A DNA stretch of 22,024 bases from Smittium culicis (lineage: Eukaryota > Kickxellomycota > Harpellomycetes > Harpellales > Legeriomycetaceae). The first letter of the stretch is position 1, and each line of letters begins with the position of its first letter. Below the pieces are notes generated by a model that ran no database searches, was not told the origin of the DNA, and saw nothing but the letters and a program-made list of their open reading frames with translations. The stretch spans positions 5,416 through 27,439 of the forward strand of contig LSSN01000706.1 in assembly GCA_001970855.1 (NCBI GenBank), written 5' to 3'. Both the position numbers and the translations under genes were made by a program. This document shows, piece after piece, positions 1 to 10,660 of the stretch.

Positions 1-12
1 GGGGGGGGGGGG
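1..12 (+). repeat. Poly-G tract (12 G)
   Basis: The window opens with twelve consecutive G in an otherwise A+T-rich relic. A second, 13-base tract lies at 639-651. The window may cut this tract short. Confidence 0.95.
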
Positions 13-77
13 TAGCATCATTTGGACACGTTCTCAAGAAAAAAATCATTAAAAAACCGAAACACTTGATATGAAGC

Positions 78-500
78 TCTCCTGTACTGGTACAATCAGA
101 AACATTAAAGCCATATATAATGTGAATTTATGTATCTTAAGTAGGAATAGCGGCAGCTTTATTCCAAAAGCTAAATGATCGGTCAGTAAGATTAGTAGCA
201 CAATCTTCAAGATAGATAATATCAATATAATTGGAGTACATTCATCTGATAAAGAAGCTCTGGGTTTGGTTTATATATTTAAAAAATATCATCATTTTTT
301 ACACGGTGGTGTGACTGAACTGTATATAGACCACCATAATTTAGTATAAGCTTTATCAAATGAAGATTCACAAGAACGTATAGCCAGATGAAAATTGTTA
401 TTGCATGTGTATTATTACAAAATTATGCATGTAAAAGGGCTTTTAAATACAGTTTCGGAAACATTTTCCAACGATTTTCCTGAAACTTATTCAGAAAAGA
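78..500 (+). pseudogene. RT tail and RNase H domain of Ty3/gypsy pol (broken)
   Basis: This is the remnant of the RNase H domain that would degrade the RNA template during reverse transcription. Frame 0 from about 78 reads SPVLVQSETLKPYIM, then a stop, then VGIAAALFQKLNDRSVRLVA, the usual start of gypsy RNase H around its first Asp; that Asp position here reads Val (IYVS). After a one-base shift, frame 2 from 236 reads VHSSDKEALGLVYIFKKYHH with the catalytic Glu (KEAL), then ELYIDHHNLV with the third acid (YIDH), a TAA where Gln is usual, ALSNEDSQERIAR, and a TGA where Trp is usual. YYYKIMHVKG follows, then a decayed ADALSR-like segment (SETFSN). Motif order and spacing match the family closely; identification is confident. 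Confidence 0.87.
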
Positions 501-638
501 TCATAGAAAATAAAAATATAATTAAATATGAAAATTCTAATGATTTTAAAAAGAAGTTATTTATTCGCGATAATTGAAGCTATAAATCAAAAATTTTTTG
601 ATAAATTTCCATTAATCAATTTAAAAATCGAGAAGATT

Positions 639-651
639 GGGGGGGGGGGGG
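639..651 (+). repeat. Poly-G tract (13 G)
   Basis: Thirteen consecutive G lie inside the linker between the RNase H and integrase relics. In the surrounding frame it reads as a run of Gly. Such a tract is surprising in very A+T-rich decayed DNA and may be an expanded mononucleotide repeat or an assembly problem. Confidence 0.95.
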
Positions 652-1699
652 CAGTAATATTGAAAGAAAAATCTGAAGAAAATTTTCCCAAAAAAAAAAT
701 TAAAATCATGACATTAGAAAATATTCAAAAACATAATATAAACGAAAAAAAATGGGAAAAAATTGAAATTTTTAAAAAAGAAAAAACTTAATCGGAAATA
801 ATTTTATTGTTAGAAAAGAGTCGAAAAAAAAATTAGGATTAGAAAATTAATAAAATATAGAAATGAATATAACACAATTTACCGATTTATATCAACGGTG
901 AAACTCAACTTTGCGTCCCTGAATTTTTGAAAAGGATAGTAATACATAATTAAAATAATACCAAATGAATGGGCTATTTAGGTCATATAATATCGTTTGA
1001 TAAATAAGATAATCTTACTTTTGGCCTAAAATTTTTAGATATATGTGAAGGGGTTTTCTTTTCGGAATGCCGTTTTTTCCTAAGAACTATCGGCACGGTC
1101 GAATTAGTTGGAATTTCCTGTTATGATTCTCTTTCAAGATCAGCAGCGTTTTCGGTAGTCATTCTGTTGAGCTAAATTGGTATAGTAAGAGTAAAATGGT
1201 ATTTATAGTATAATTAAAAAAAATTTTTTTTATTATTTTATCTTTTTATATGCTTTTCTTGTTTTTTTTATTAGACTGCAACAAATCGTTTTTTTTTATG
1301 AGAGTATGTATAGGGATATAAACAATATACTGTGCGTATAATTTAAGGCTGTAAATTTGGTAATTTGATTCTAATAAAATTTGTAACGCTTAGAAAAATG
1401 TTAAACTTCGATTTTCTCGGTGCCTTTTTTTAGTAACGCCGTCGACAGTGACTTTTATAACATATTTTTTGTAGTAGCTATATTTAGATCAACATACCTT
1501 TAGATTTTTATTTTAGTTTACATTCAAAATTTATTTCCTGTAAATAGCCTATTCACTGTTATACGCTCTTTATGGTTTCTTTGTAAAAAATTTCATCGCA
1601 ACTGTCTTTGTAATATCCTTTTATTTGAAATGGTCCAATTAAATAATTATTTCGAAAACCTATTTATAATCCTCATAAATAATTTTAGAGCCAAGATTG

Positions 1700-2140
1700 A
1701 GATTACTTCCACACATGTAAATTGTTAATTAAGTAGCTGGTATGTTTTTCAAATAAACAAAAACAGAATTGTGGCATCTGCGGGTGAATTTCAACTTATA
1801 ACAACAAAATGGCCCTTTGTAATTGTTTCTTTCGACCGCTGAATGCCATTTCCAAAAATAAAGAGTTCAAGTGTATATATAATAGTGTATATTGGTAAAT
1901 TAACTGGTGTATTGAAGTAGTTTCTGTAAGTGATTTAACCTCGGAAACATCTTATAATATGCTTCTAGAAAAATATAATCTGTTCATTCTTGGTCTGAGA
2001 AAATCCTATCTAATAAAGGGGCAAAATTCACAAGAAATTCTATCAAAATGATGTGCGAAAATTTTAAAATTAAACATATTTTGGCATCACCGTATCACAA
2101 AGAGGCTAATGAGATTACAGAAAGTTTAACAGATAGTTGA
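1700..2140 (+). pseudogene. Integrase core of Ty3/gypsy pol (broken)
   Basis: This is the remnant of the DDE integrase that would join retroelement DNA to the chromosome. Around 1770-1830 the reading INKNRIVASAGEFQLI resembles the end of the zinc-binding region. Frame 0 from 1833 reads RPLNAISKNKEFK, then a TAA, then CIEVVSVSDLTSETSYNML, matching the beta strands and helix after the first catalytic Asp. After a shift, frame 2 from 2021 reads IKMMCENFKIKHILASPYHK and EANEITESL, the hallmark 'SPYHPQANG..ER' block that holds the catalytic Glu (ITESL). The second Asp block (usually 'SDRG') is worn to LIKG. Stops and frameshifts exclude function. Confidence 0.85.
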
Positions 2141-2244
2141 AGTCAATCATCAGAGCCTTTATAAATAATTCTTATATGTAATAGGATTTATATATTCACA
2201 ATTTTTCATTTTCACATCTATCGGTGATCCAAAGTTCAATAGAA

Positions 2245-2700
2245 ATATGTCATTTCAATGCTCTGTACGTAAGAGAGTTAAGACTCCCTTGTGATCCGAT
2301 AATACTAGAAGATTTAAAAAAAAATAAAACAAAAAATTATAAATGAAAATTCCGGTATGAATTAGGGTTTGATAATAAGCTAGCTGAGATGAATTTTGAA
2401 ATTAAAAGAAAATATACAGAAAATCGCTACAAAAAAAATAACTAACTAAATATTTACGAAATGAACGAAAAAAATTTTTTTTTATAAAGACAGTCGAAAG
2501 ATAGAAAAGAATCGAGTCTGTGTTTGATCTCGTTATATATTGCTCCATAAAAAATCGTAAAAAAATTGGGGAAAGTGAGTTATATATATGGAATTATAAA
2601 AAAGGTAAGATTAACAATTACAACAGCCCACATATAAAAAATGTATCCGAATATTTCAAGAGATGATAAAAAATCTCCATTGAGAGAGGGAATGATTTAG
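2245..2700 (+). pseudogene. C-terminal extension of gypsy integrase, GPY/F-like module (broken)
   Basis: In frame 1 the sequence reads CHFNALYVRELRLPCDP, equivalent to the 'SPFELVYGREPRLPID' segment found after the gypsy integrase core. A Lys-rich helix follows (LAEMNFEIKRKYTENR, about 2380-2430). Further on in the same frame, KIVKKLGKVSYIYGIIKK (2551 onward) and TITTAHI-stop-KMYPNIS resemble the GPY/F module that contacts DNA near the end of pol. Stops interrupt it. It confirms that the relic runs to the natural end of pol, so an LTR would be expected soon after 2700, though none was recognised. Confidence 0.75.
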
Positions 2701-5700
2701 AGATTAATTTTTCGATCCATAATTAAGAAATAGCCATCAATATATTTTTTATTAATCACAAATATGATTATACTAGAACATAGATAGCTTATATATTTAT
2801 TTTCATTCTCCTTAAATAAACACTTATATATTATAAAACCTTCAAGCTTTTCTCTTTTGATCTTGAATTGATTTTATTTTATTTTCATTGGTTATGATTG
2901 GTTCATAGTATTTTTTAACTTTAGAAGGGCAATTTATGTTTTTTTATCATTATATTGTATGATTTTTTGATAAATTCAAGGATTCGCTACCTTTTATTTA
3001 ACAACTTTAGTTTATACAAGTCAATGAAAATATTTCTACACTTTTTTTTTGTATTTCTATTGAATTCCCCAGAATATGTAAATGTGTATCTAAAACTCCA
3101 CTAGTATTGTCTTAAATTGGTGTTTTTTCTATAATATCAGAATTAAGTTTCTAATTAATGAATTTCATCATTTTTTTTGCCATTTTTTTATGTAAATCTA
3201 TGTTTATTTGTGATCAGAGAATTCTGAAAGCAGAATTTATTTAATAGCAGTATTTTTTAAAGATTTTCGCCAATCAGAAAGCGATATATTTTAAATCTGT
3301 ATTTTCCATAATATTCAGATCATGCATAAATATTTACGTTAACAAATAATTTACTTATGTCATTGAATAGCTTAAATTGATTCTTTATTAATTCTATATT
3401 TACAAATTTGCCTCTATTGATTACTTTAGAAAGGAACTTGTCTTATACTCATTTCCCAACCATTTTTTTCCCTTCAGTTAACCTAAAACCTTCATTTTCA
3501 ATTACGCGTTATTGCATAAATTTTCTTTAAAAAACTCTAAATTGATTCTTATATCTTTTTTATTATTGGAAAGAAAAATTAACTATTTTTAATTTTGGGT
3601 TGATGGTTCTTTTTAGTTTTGTCATGTAAATTAATCCTTCAAGTACAATGTATTATTTATAATATCTTAAGCATCATTATCTATTTTCATTGCAATATAT
3701 TTGAATCAGATTATTTTTTTATTCAAATAACTTGACCAAAAATTTTCAACTTAATCTTTAAATTTGATTTAATGTAGGAAAAAAATGACCGAATTTTTTT
3801 TATATAAGTGAGCAAAAAGCCTTGTTTTTTTTTTTTGTTATCTGGTATCCCTTTTACGTTGATTGTATTTATTTTGAGTAAGTTATTTTCTTTTTTTTTC
3901 CTATCCATATTATTTAGATTGATATTAATCCCCCACCTCCCATTATTTAGATAGTAGTGGAGTATTTTTTAATTTAATTTATATCTATTTCAACAATGTT
4001 TCATCGACAATTTCAGTAAAATGTACAATAGTGAGGTTAACTGAATCATTATTTGTCTTTTTCATTTTGTATACTTTTATTTGTTTAATTTTTAGAGTGA
4101 CCTAGGTAATCCACTTGATTCGCTTCAGCGTCTTAAACGATAGACTTATCTTTTTTAGAGTTGAATTTTAAAACACTAGGTATTTCTATTCCTTTATTTT
4201 TCATAATTTTATCACTTTCTATTGTTTTTATTTAATATTGTAACTGTATTATATTTATCTGATAAAGTCATTTTTCGAATCAGCTTTTTTCTAAAATTAC
4301 TCATTTTTAAATTGTCCCTACTGTGTGTCATTATAATTCCCTAATAGTTTTTTTATTATTTTTAGGTAAGTTTAAAGACACTTTTTTCTGTGAATAAATG
4401 TTTATATCACCTTTGGCTTTTTGTGATAAAAAGTGTTTATTTCAATATAAATTTAATTTTTAGATTCACCAGGAGATTCGAGATTTACGATTTTGTTCGA
4501 TAATATCATTTCATCAACAGTTTCATTAGGAGTAATCGATTATTCTTCTTGTTTATTTTCTATTTTTTTGGTATGTATCTTCAATTTAGTTTTTTTTTAT
4601 TTTTATCTTCTAGTTTATTTTCAATTAAAACCTTTTTTATTATGTTTTTTTGGGTTTTGTTCTTGAATTTTTTTTCAATTTTCCAATAATTTTTCAGCTT
4701 AATCTCTGGAAATTTTTATTCCTAGTGTTTTAATTTTTTTGCAATATCTGAAAACTCTTTGACTGACTTTACTTAAAAGTGCTACTATAGTGTCTCTTAA
4801 ATCGATGAAGTTAAGCATTTCCTTATCATTCTTGATTTAAAGAATGATTTTTAAGCTCCTTGCTTGATATTAATTAAATTTTATATGTTTAAGGGAAGTG
4901 ATATCAGTCACTTCACAAATGTCTTTAAGCTTATCGTACGATTTTTGGGCAACATTCCAAACACATAGGTCAGTATAAGAAGAGACAGTTATAAATTTGG
5001 ATTAGTCACTAGAATCAGATTTTTCTAAGAGCTCAATTTTTTTTTTGGTTTTTCTCGATATCATTTATTAGTAAGTTTAAAAGTGATTATTTTTATTTTT
5101 TTATTTTCGATCTAAAAGCACCTTTGAATATGTAGTCGATAATTCAAATACTAACTTTACTTTTTATTAAGGATTTAAGGATGATTAGAGTTCAATGTCA
5201 ATAACTTTAGAATTATGAAACAAAAAATTAGTTAGTTTTAAAAGCTTTTTTCTAGTTTGGGTTTAATTATATTTTAGAATTTAAATTTATGGATAAGAAA
5301 TAATAATAATACTAATAAGATATATTAAAAGATAATAGCTTCGTAAAATAAAATTTTCTTGAATATGAGCTTTAATTGCAGTAATTTTTACTCCAAAGAA
5401 TTTTTATTTGACAATATAATAGTTATTTAAAATTTAGTATTGAAAGCTTTTATCTAAATAAAAAAATGAGTTTCCGTTTTTCCCCCTCAAAAAACATCGT
5501 TTAGATGTCTTTATATACTGCAATTCAGATTCCCTTTCTTCCTTTCCTTGTTATATTTAGAATTGTATGCATAAAATTAAATAAATTTAAATTTTTATTT
5601 TCTTTGTTTAATAATCCATTGAAAAGGCTATTTGACCTTGTTAATCTCTCGCTTTCTCATTTTTTCCATAGCTTTTCTTTTTAAAATAAATTTTTAGGTA

Positions 5701-7765
5701 AATTTTAAATGATTACATTATATTCTATTTCGCTGTTCTGATTTCTCATTGTGTTAATAGATGATCTTTACAAAATCTTAATTTGTTTTAAATAGCAAGT
5801 GTTAATGAAATTATAAAATTCATAGTTGTGAGCTATATTTTACACCACTAAAAATACCTCCAAGTTGTCTTATTATACTTTAGATAACATCTTCAATATC
5901 ACTAGAGTGACCAGCTATTTATGTCGCAGTTTGATGGGCGTAACTCCCATTCATAAAAAGTTTTTCACTTTAAGTTTATTTCCTGTAACCATTTCTAAAA
6001 ATTAGATTGGTTTATAGTTAGTGTTTATTAACTACAGCTTTTTTTTAATGCCAATTCCCGAAGCTTCGGGTAGCTTCGTTTTGGAGCTCACAACCTTGGC
6101 TCAACTTAGAAGAGGTTGGAATTTGTTAATACTTCAACATTATACATTGGTGTTTCGATTATATAGACGTGTATCTGTACTATTAGCTCTATCAATAATC
6201 AAGTTTTCGAGTTGATTTTTTGAAAATAGTAGGTTTTAAATTTAAACTTTTTATTGATTGATTTGTTTAAATATCTTCAAAGTGGAAGAATTACATTAAT
6301 TTTTGGGATACATATTTTCACACATTTTTGGGGAAATTCTCTCACATAATTCGTATTTTTTAATAATTCATTTTATTTTGAAAAAAAAACTACTTATAAT
6401 GACAAAAACAATAATAATTGAATTATAAGTACCTAAAAAATATTAGCTTAATAAATTTTTATTAGTATATAATCTCATTATATCCTACCTTATTACAAAG
6501 TAGTTTACGTATAATTAAGAGAATAATATACTATAATAGCTTATCTTATCGACACGATTCGTATTTAAATAAAAATCTCTTATTCCATTTCAATTTTTAT
6601 TATGTAATCTATAAAAATAAAATAAAAGTTAAATGTTATTTATCGTGAATTTATCTTATATGATAGATTGAAATATTTTTTTAAAATTAGTGTATTTCTT
6701 ATTAATGCTCGGAATAAAGCTATTTACTACGACTTTTGTCTATCGAGCGATCTTTTGTTGCTGAATAAGCTTATAATAATTTGATTTCTCAGATTTTATA
6801 ATTAATGCGTATTTCTGAATACAATTTTATTTTAAAAATGTATAGTTAAGATCGAATTAAAGTATCTATTTATGCATTTTTCAGCTGTGATATATATATA
6901 ATCCATATTAAATTCTATCCATGCTGCTCAGTCTTTCAATTTAACCTATATGAATTTGATTTATTATATATTTTATCTCAGAATCGATATAGTCAGTTTT
7001 AGAGAAGAAAATAATTTTCTATTGAAACTTTTCAGCAAAAAAAGTTTTAATTGGTTAATTTTTATCGATGTATTTCCCTATATCCCATTTTTTCCAAAAT
7101 TAAGTCAGTAGCAAAAAATTGATTCTTTCAGTATCGTCTTCGATGAGGTTATAAACTCCAAATAGTTTTTTTTTCTTTTATGCGTATTTAATCTTTAAGC
7201 TCTGGTAAAAATATCGAGAGCTATTATTTGGAGGTGAAAATATATAAAATTTTCATTTTCAGCTAGTTTTTTTTTTATAAAGTATAGTATACTTATATTT
7301 TTTATTAAAAATTCTAATTTGAAATAATTGAAAGCTTTTTATCAAAAATATATTTAGATATTTCAATCAACTCTTGCAAGTTAATATATTTTATTTGTGG
7401 AATTTCAAGGTTAATGCCGTTTTTTACACGTATTTGCTACTGTTAATAATATCGTGAATTTTTTTTGAATAATAGTACAGGTAATTATTCCTTTTCTTAG
7501 TTTTTTTAAACAGACAACTAGCCTTTTGAATAGATCCAAAAGAATCTGATATGAAATTTTTTGCATTACAGTTTAATTCTAGCTCTTTTAGTTTATCGAA
7601 AAGAGCCCCAAAAATGCATAATTATGTTTTAAAACCGTCATTTTGTGTTATAAACATAAATATTAATATTGGAACCTTTTTTTTTATCAATTCCCGCGAA
7701 ATCAGAAATCATTAAAGATTATGTTATACTTAATCGAGCTCTTTAGAGCGAATATTAGTTTATAA
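2701..7765. other. A+T-rich gene desert
   Basis: About 5 kb of strongly A+T-rich sequence with long T runs on the + strand and very short open frames. No gene, RNA gene or intact transposon could be supported. The - strand gives Lys/Asn/Ile-rich fragments (for example 3723-3908 and around 4800-5050) with scattered stops. These could be further decayed retroelement coding sequence in inverted orientation, but no diagnostic motif is preserved. One small patch of ordinary composition lies at 6046-6215. The region resembles the A+T-rich repeat-derived blocks of fungi that mutate duplicated DNA. Confidence 0.7.
6046..6215. other. Small patch of balanced composition with a 14-bp palindrome
   Basis: A patch of more balanced base composition stands in the A+T-rich desert. 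It begins with the perfect palindrome CCCGAAGCTTCGGG (6057-6070). The + strand carries an open frame from 6021 to 6215 (64 codons from an ATG, reading MPIPEASGSFVLELTTLAQL in its middle part), and the - strand has comparable broken readings, so coding potential is undecided. It matches no family I recognise. It may be a remnant of a less mutated insertion. Confidence 0.4.
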
Positions 7766-7793
7766 TATACTACAGTGAGGAGACATATTAAGT
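7766..7793 (+). repeat. Left terminal inverted repeat of the YR retroelement
   Basis: The sequence begins TATACTACAGTGAGGAGACA and ends in TATTAAGT. It is the reverse complement, with two mismatches, of 12082-12109. It lies about 40 bp beyond the recombinase stop, where a terminal repeat would be expected. Matching stops outside this core, so the repeat is short compared with DIRS1 termini. Confidence 0.75.
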
Positions 7794-7831
7794 TACTTAT
7801 AATTTAAGATCGACTCAAACAAGTTATTCGA

Positions 7832-8700
7832 TTAATTTCTTGTGAGTCGATAATATGTATCAAAGATGGTACAGTTCGACCAAAATGCGTGTGAAACTAT
7901 ATAATCTGATGATACACCTGCGTTTGCGGCTAGAGTGGCTCCTATTTCTCTGTTCTTCGGTATAGGAGTGTCGGAGTAACGGCGGATTAGATCATAAATC
8001 GAGCGGATGTATCTCGTTATACTTTCCACATAAAGAGGCTTCTTGATGTCTTTAATAAATCTCATCAGCCTGTTTAAAGTTCATTCGCTGTTGTTCTCAT
8101 GCGTTGTTGGGCAGAGGCTAAACGCAACCTTTTTCTTGTATACTTTGTAAGCTGTAACTTTACACAATATTGAATCTGTGTGTGAAGTGATGAGGCAGGG
8201 CTTTTCGACAGCTTGACCTCCTCTCTTTTCCTTAGGCGCTACTATAACTAAGTTTAGCTCTCCCTTTTCGATCCGAATTCTGGAATCGTCGATTATATGT
8301 ATGTCGCTGGCTTTCAGGAAGCCTGTCACTGCCAATAACTAACACAGCTTGGCAGTTAGTTGTTTGAAATTGAGGTCTATTGTGGTTCCCCAAAGTCTAA
8401 GCAGTTCTAATACCAAGGGTAATATTTATATTAGGCCTAATAAAATATTTAATGGATCTTTCGTAAAATGTTCTCATGAACTCGACGAAAATTGGATGCT
8501 TTTTAATCTCTGTTTGATCTTCAGTAAAAGCCAGTAAAGCAGATTTGTATGCCTTAATTGATCCTACTTTAAGTTTTTCGATGACATAAATTTTTGCAAG
8601 AAAATTTATTATCTGCGGCGCGAAGATTGGATTCGTTAAATCCTTTGATATTCTCCAATTTAACAATCGTTACTGGATCGAGTTATATCTTGATATGCGG
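7832..8700 (-). pseudogene. Tyrosine recombinase of the DIRS/Ngaro-type element (broken)
   Basis: This is the remnant of the tyrosine recombinase that would integrate the circular DNA copy. In order on the - strand: an N-terminal SAM-like domain (8666-8397; LKVGSIKAYKSALLAFTED, IKKHPIFVEFMR); a frameshift near 8397; TIDLNFKQLTAKLC, then a TAG where Trp is likely; then the catalytic domain (8335-8081; LLAVTGFLKASDIHIID, NLVIVAPKEKRGG) and the C-terminal part (8065-7832; IGATLAANAGVSSDYIVSHA, FWSNCTIFDTYYRL). The TYYRL Tyr is the expected nucleophile. The first Arg (usually FLRASD) reads Lys, and the His of HxxR reads Pro (PKNR), so catalytic residues appear lost as well as the frame. Family assignment is confident. 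Confidence 0.87.
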
Positions 8701-9320
8701 GAAACTCTTCTTTCGATTGACATTATAAAATCGGCGGTATACGTTCCGAGACCTTGCGTTTCGAGGAAACGCCGCTGATCCTACAGGACATAAAGCTCCT
8801 GTGCTTGTTTTCAGAGAGCGGAGATTTTCCACTTTTGGGATCGGGGACTACAGTCGTTGCTTGGAGTATGTTCGGCTGAGATTTTGACAATACCAAAAGA
8901 TCTGGGAACCAGATTTCTGACTTTCACATTGGTGTAACCAGAGTCATTGTGATTCATTCTCCGCGAACTTTCTGAATTACCCGGGATATCAGGTTCCAGG
9001 GCAGACAGCAGTGAGGGTTGTTGAACCCGGACCATTTTTAGACTAGTGCACTCTGGTCCAATGCGTTTTGGTCTTGAAACCAGCTGTAGTACTGGTTCAG
9101 CTTGGTGTTCTGGTGGGACACAAATATATCTACACCGTGAGGACTGTATCATGTATTTAGGGCGCCTAATGTCTTTTGAAATATTGACCATTCGGTCTGC
9201 GCCGTCAGTCTGCTCGGCGCATCCGCTGAGTTCAGAAGTGACGGAACTTATGTTACTTGGGGACGGGTTTTGGTTTTCAGACAGTGTGACCAAATCCGTT
9301 CTGAGATCCGCAATAGTTCT
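8700..9320 (-). pseudogene. RNase H-to-recombinase connecting region of the YR element (broken)
   Basis: In the frame starting IWSHCLKTKTRPQV the - strand reads, with stops between blocks, LLNSADAPSRLTAQTEWSIF, SPHGVDIFVSHQNTKLNQYY, SWFQDQNALDQSALV, KWSGFNNPHCCLPWNLISRV and SEIWFPDLLVLSKSQPNIL. The 'ADAPSR' block is the end of RNase H, and the 'DIFASHxNxKLxxYYSW' and 'NPPWNLIxRV' blocks are the connecting region typical of DIRS-order pol. Stops (TAA, TGA) fall mostly where Gln, Arg or Trp is likely. Competing open frames over the same bases on both strands (9293-8811 on -, 9046-9330 on +) are shadows, because the recognisable motifs lie in the frame given here. Confidence 0.8.
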
Positions 9321-9985
9321 TAGAAGATAGTGCCTCGGAAATTCTTAATGCACGAGAGTGTGTTTGTGTTGTCTGAATAGACTAACACCGATCTTCCGAC
9401 AACCCTCTTGAGCTTCAGAGTATAAAGTTCCGTCAGTAGCTCCTTTGAATTGATGTGCATCTTCCTCAGTTGTGTGTTCCAAACTCCAGAGTAAGAGCAG
9501 TGATCCACATCAATTCCCCATGCTGTGTCGTTGGGTTCTGTAAAGATTTATAGCTCTGATGTTTCGGGCAAGAATGACCGCCCGTTCCATGACGCCAGTT
9601 GTTTCTTTCAGAACTTCAGGTTCTGGATTGCTGGCTTCTACAGAATTACCGTCGATATCCATGACTTCGATATGGACAGCGCTATGTTCTTGAGCTCCAA
9701 GAGACGGCGAAGCACGAGTTTCCCGGCGGGAAGAGCAATCGAAATCGATCGGGACTTCCCGATAAAGTTCGCGAGGCATATCAATGTCGTTTGGCTAGTA
9801 TTTAGTAGCTTGATGGCCTCTCGTCAGAGATCCCTGATCTTGATCAAAGGCACCTTGAGTGACATTTCTCTGGTGTTGATCACCATTCTTAGATGTGTGA
9901 TTGACTAGGATGGCGTTGTTGAGGACTTCTCTGAATTGACTTTGAATCTAAGCTCCGAGAGTTTGGAGTAGATTAAGATCGTGTT
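9320..9985 (-). pseudogene. RT thumb and RNase H domain of the YR element (broken)
   Basis: Following the RT core, the - strand reads SKLSELRFKVNSEKSSTTPS, SLKVPLIKIRDL, CLANFIGKSRSI, LVLRRLLELKNIALSISKSW and WNGRSFLPETSEL: the thumb and connection of DIRS-order RT. RNase H follows with IFTEPNDTAWGI, where the usual first acidic motif (TDAS) has become TEPN, then WNTQLRKMHINSKELL with the catalytic Glu and SVLVYSDNTNTLSCI with the next catalytic Asp (YSDN). Open pieces are at 9508-9320 and in the broken frame before it. The - strand ORF at 9779-9510 and the + strand ORF at 9525-9908 are out-of-frame shadows. Confidence 0.84.
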
Positions 9986-10299
9986 GGTTTCTCATGCTTC
10001 CTTGGTATTTCTCGGGATCAACAGTTCGTCTAGGTATGCAGATATTAGGATCCCCTTCGCTCTGAACCATTCCAGAACCGGGTGGAGAATCTTGGTGAAT
10101 ACCACGGGCTCAATGATAGTCCGAATTTCAAGAAGTGGAACTGAAACGAACTTCCGTTCCTTTGGAAACGCAGATACTTCCTGCATTTCTTATAAATCAT
10201 AATGTGCATAAATGTATCCTGCAGACCCAGAGATGTATGATAGTCTTTTAGTCGAATCTTACGTCAGATGGAGGTTTCATGATTGGGTAGTTTTGCCTC

Positions 10300-10660
10300 G
10301 GCTTTTTCTGAGTATTTATTCCAACCAGTAATATAACTAGAGATACAGACAAACATCCCCAACGCTTTTGCTGCGGATTTTTCTTTGTTAGCATTTATTC
10401 TACGCTATAATATTTATTATAGCGTGAATCATTCCTATGTTTTACATGTAATTTGCACTGACGCAAAACACATAAATAGATCCAGCTTTCCCTAGTTTTT
10501 TGGTCTCTTCATCTGAAAACAATTGTCTTCTGTTTTATAGTCTTAGTTTTAGCTTTAGCTTTAAATTTTAATCTTAACTTAAATAAATTATACATTCTCT
10601 TTCCTGCAAAAGTAAAATTTGGTTTACTCCTATATTTCTTTTTAGTTTATCCTTCCCCTA
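10300..10660. other. A+T-rich segment interrupting the RT gene
   Basis: This interval lies between the finger and palm parts of RT. It has the A+T-rich character of the flanking desert, not of the retroelement, and encodes nothing recognisable. It contains the palindrome at 10402-10425. The RT pieces on its two sides seem to cover the same short stretch of protein twice (near KQNFNIKKLTSCQ and RQNYPIMKPPSDV), which would fit an insertion with a flanking duplication or two fragments joined by recombination. Exact borders cannot be set by eye. Confidence 0.55.
10402..10425. repeat. Near-perfect 24-bp palindrome
   Basis: ACGCTATAATA, a TT spacer, then TATTATAGCGT: 11-bp arms with perfect pairing. 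It sits within the A+T-rich segment interrupting the RT gene. Confidence 0.9.

Larger units (their letters stand above)
1..2700 (+). mobile_element. Degenerate Ty3/gypsy retrotransposon pol relic
   Basis: Read on the + strand in shifting frames, this stretch keeps the order of a Ty3/gypsy pol C-terminal half: end of RT with RNase H, then integrase core, then the post-integrase GPY/F-like module. No frame is open for long. Blocks switch frame (frame 0 to frame 2 near 215-236, again near 2010-2020), and in-frame stops replace residues that are usually Gln or Trp. The 5' part (RT, protease, gag) lies outside the window or is lost, and no LTR could be identified after 2700. Protein motifs are visible by eye; assignment to Ty3/gypsy comes from family knowledge. 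It is certainly non-functional. Confidence 0.85.

Noticed and set aside
528..791. 87-codon + strand frame spanning the poly-G tract
   Set aside because: It is a Lys-rich frame in the linker of the gypsy relic, helped by low-complexity A and G runs; no conserved motif.
6170..6200. Possible rRNA fragment (TATTAGCTCTA resembles antisense 18S)
   Set aside because: The match covers only about ten bases and the flanks do not follow rRNA.
8811..9293. 160-codon - strand open frame
   Set aside because: It contains no recognisable motif, while another frame of the same strand carries clear RNase H-connection motifs across the same bases; it is a shadow.
9525..9908. 127-codon + strand open frame
   Set aside because: It is antisense to the RT thumb and RNase H of the retroelement and shows no motif of its own.
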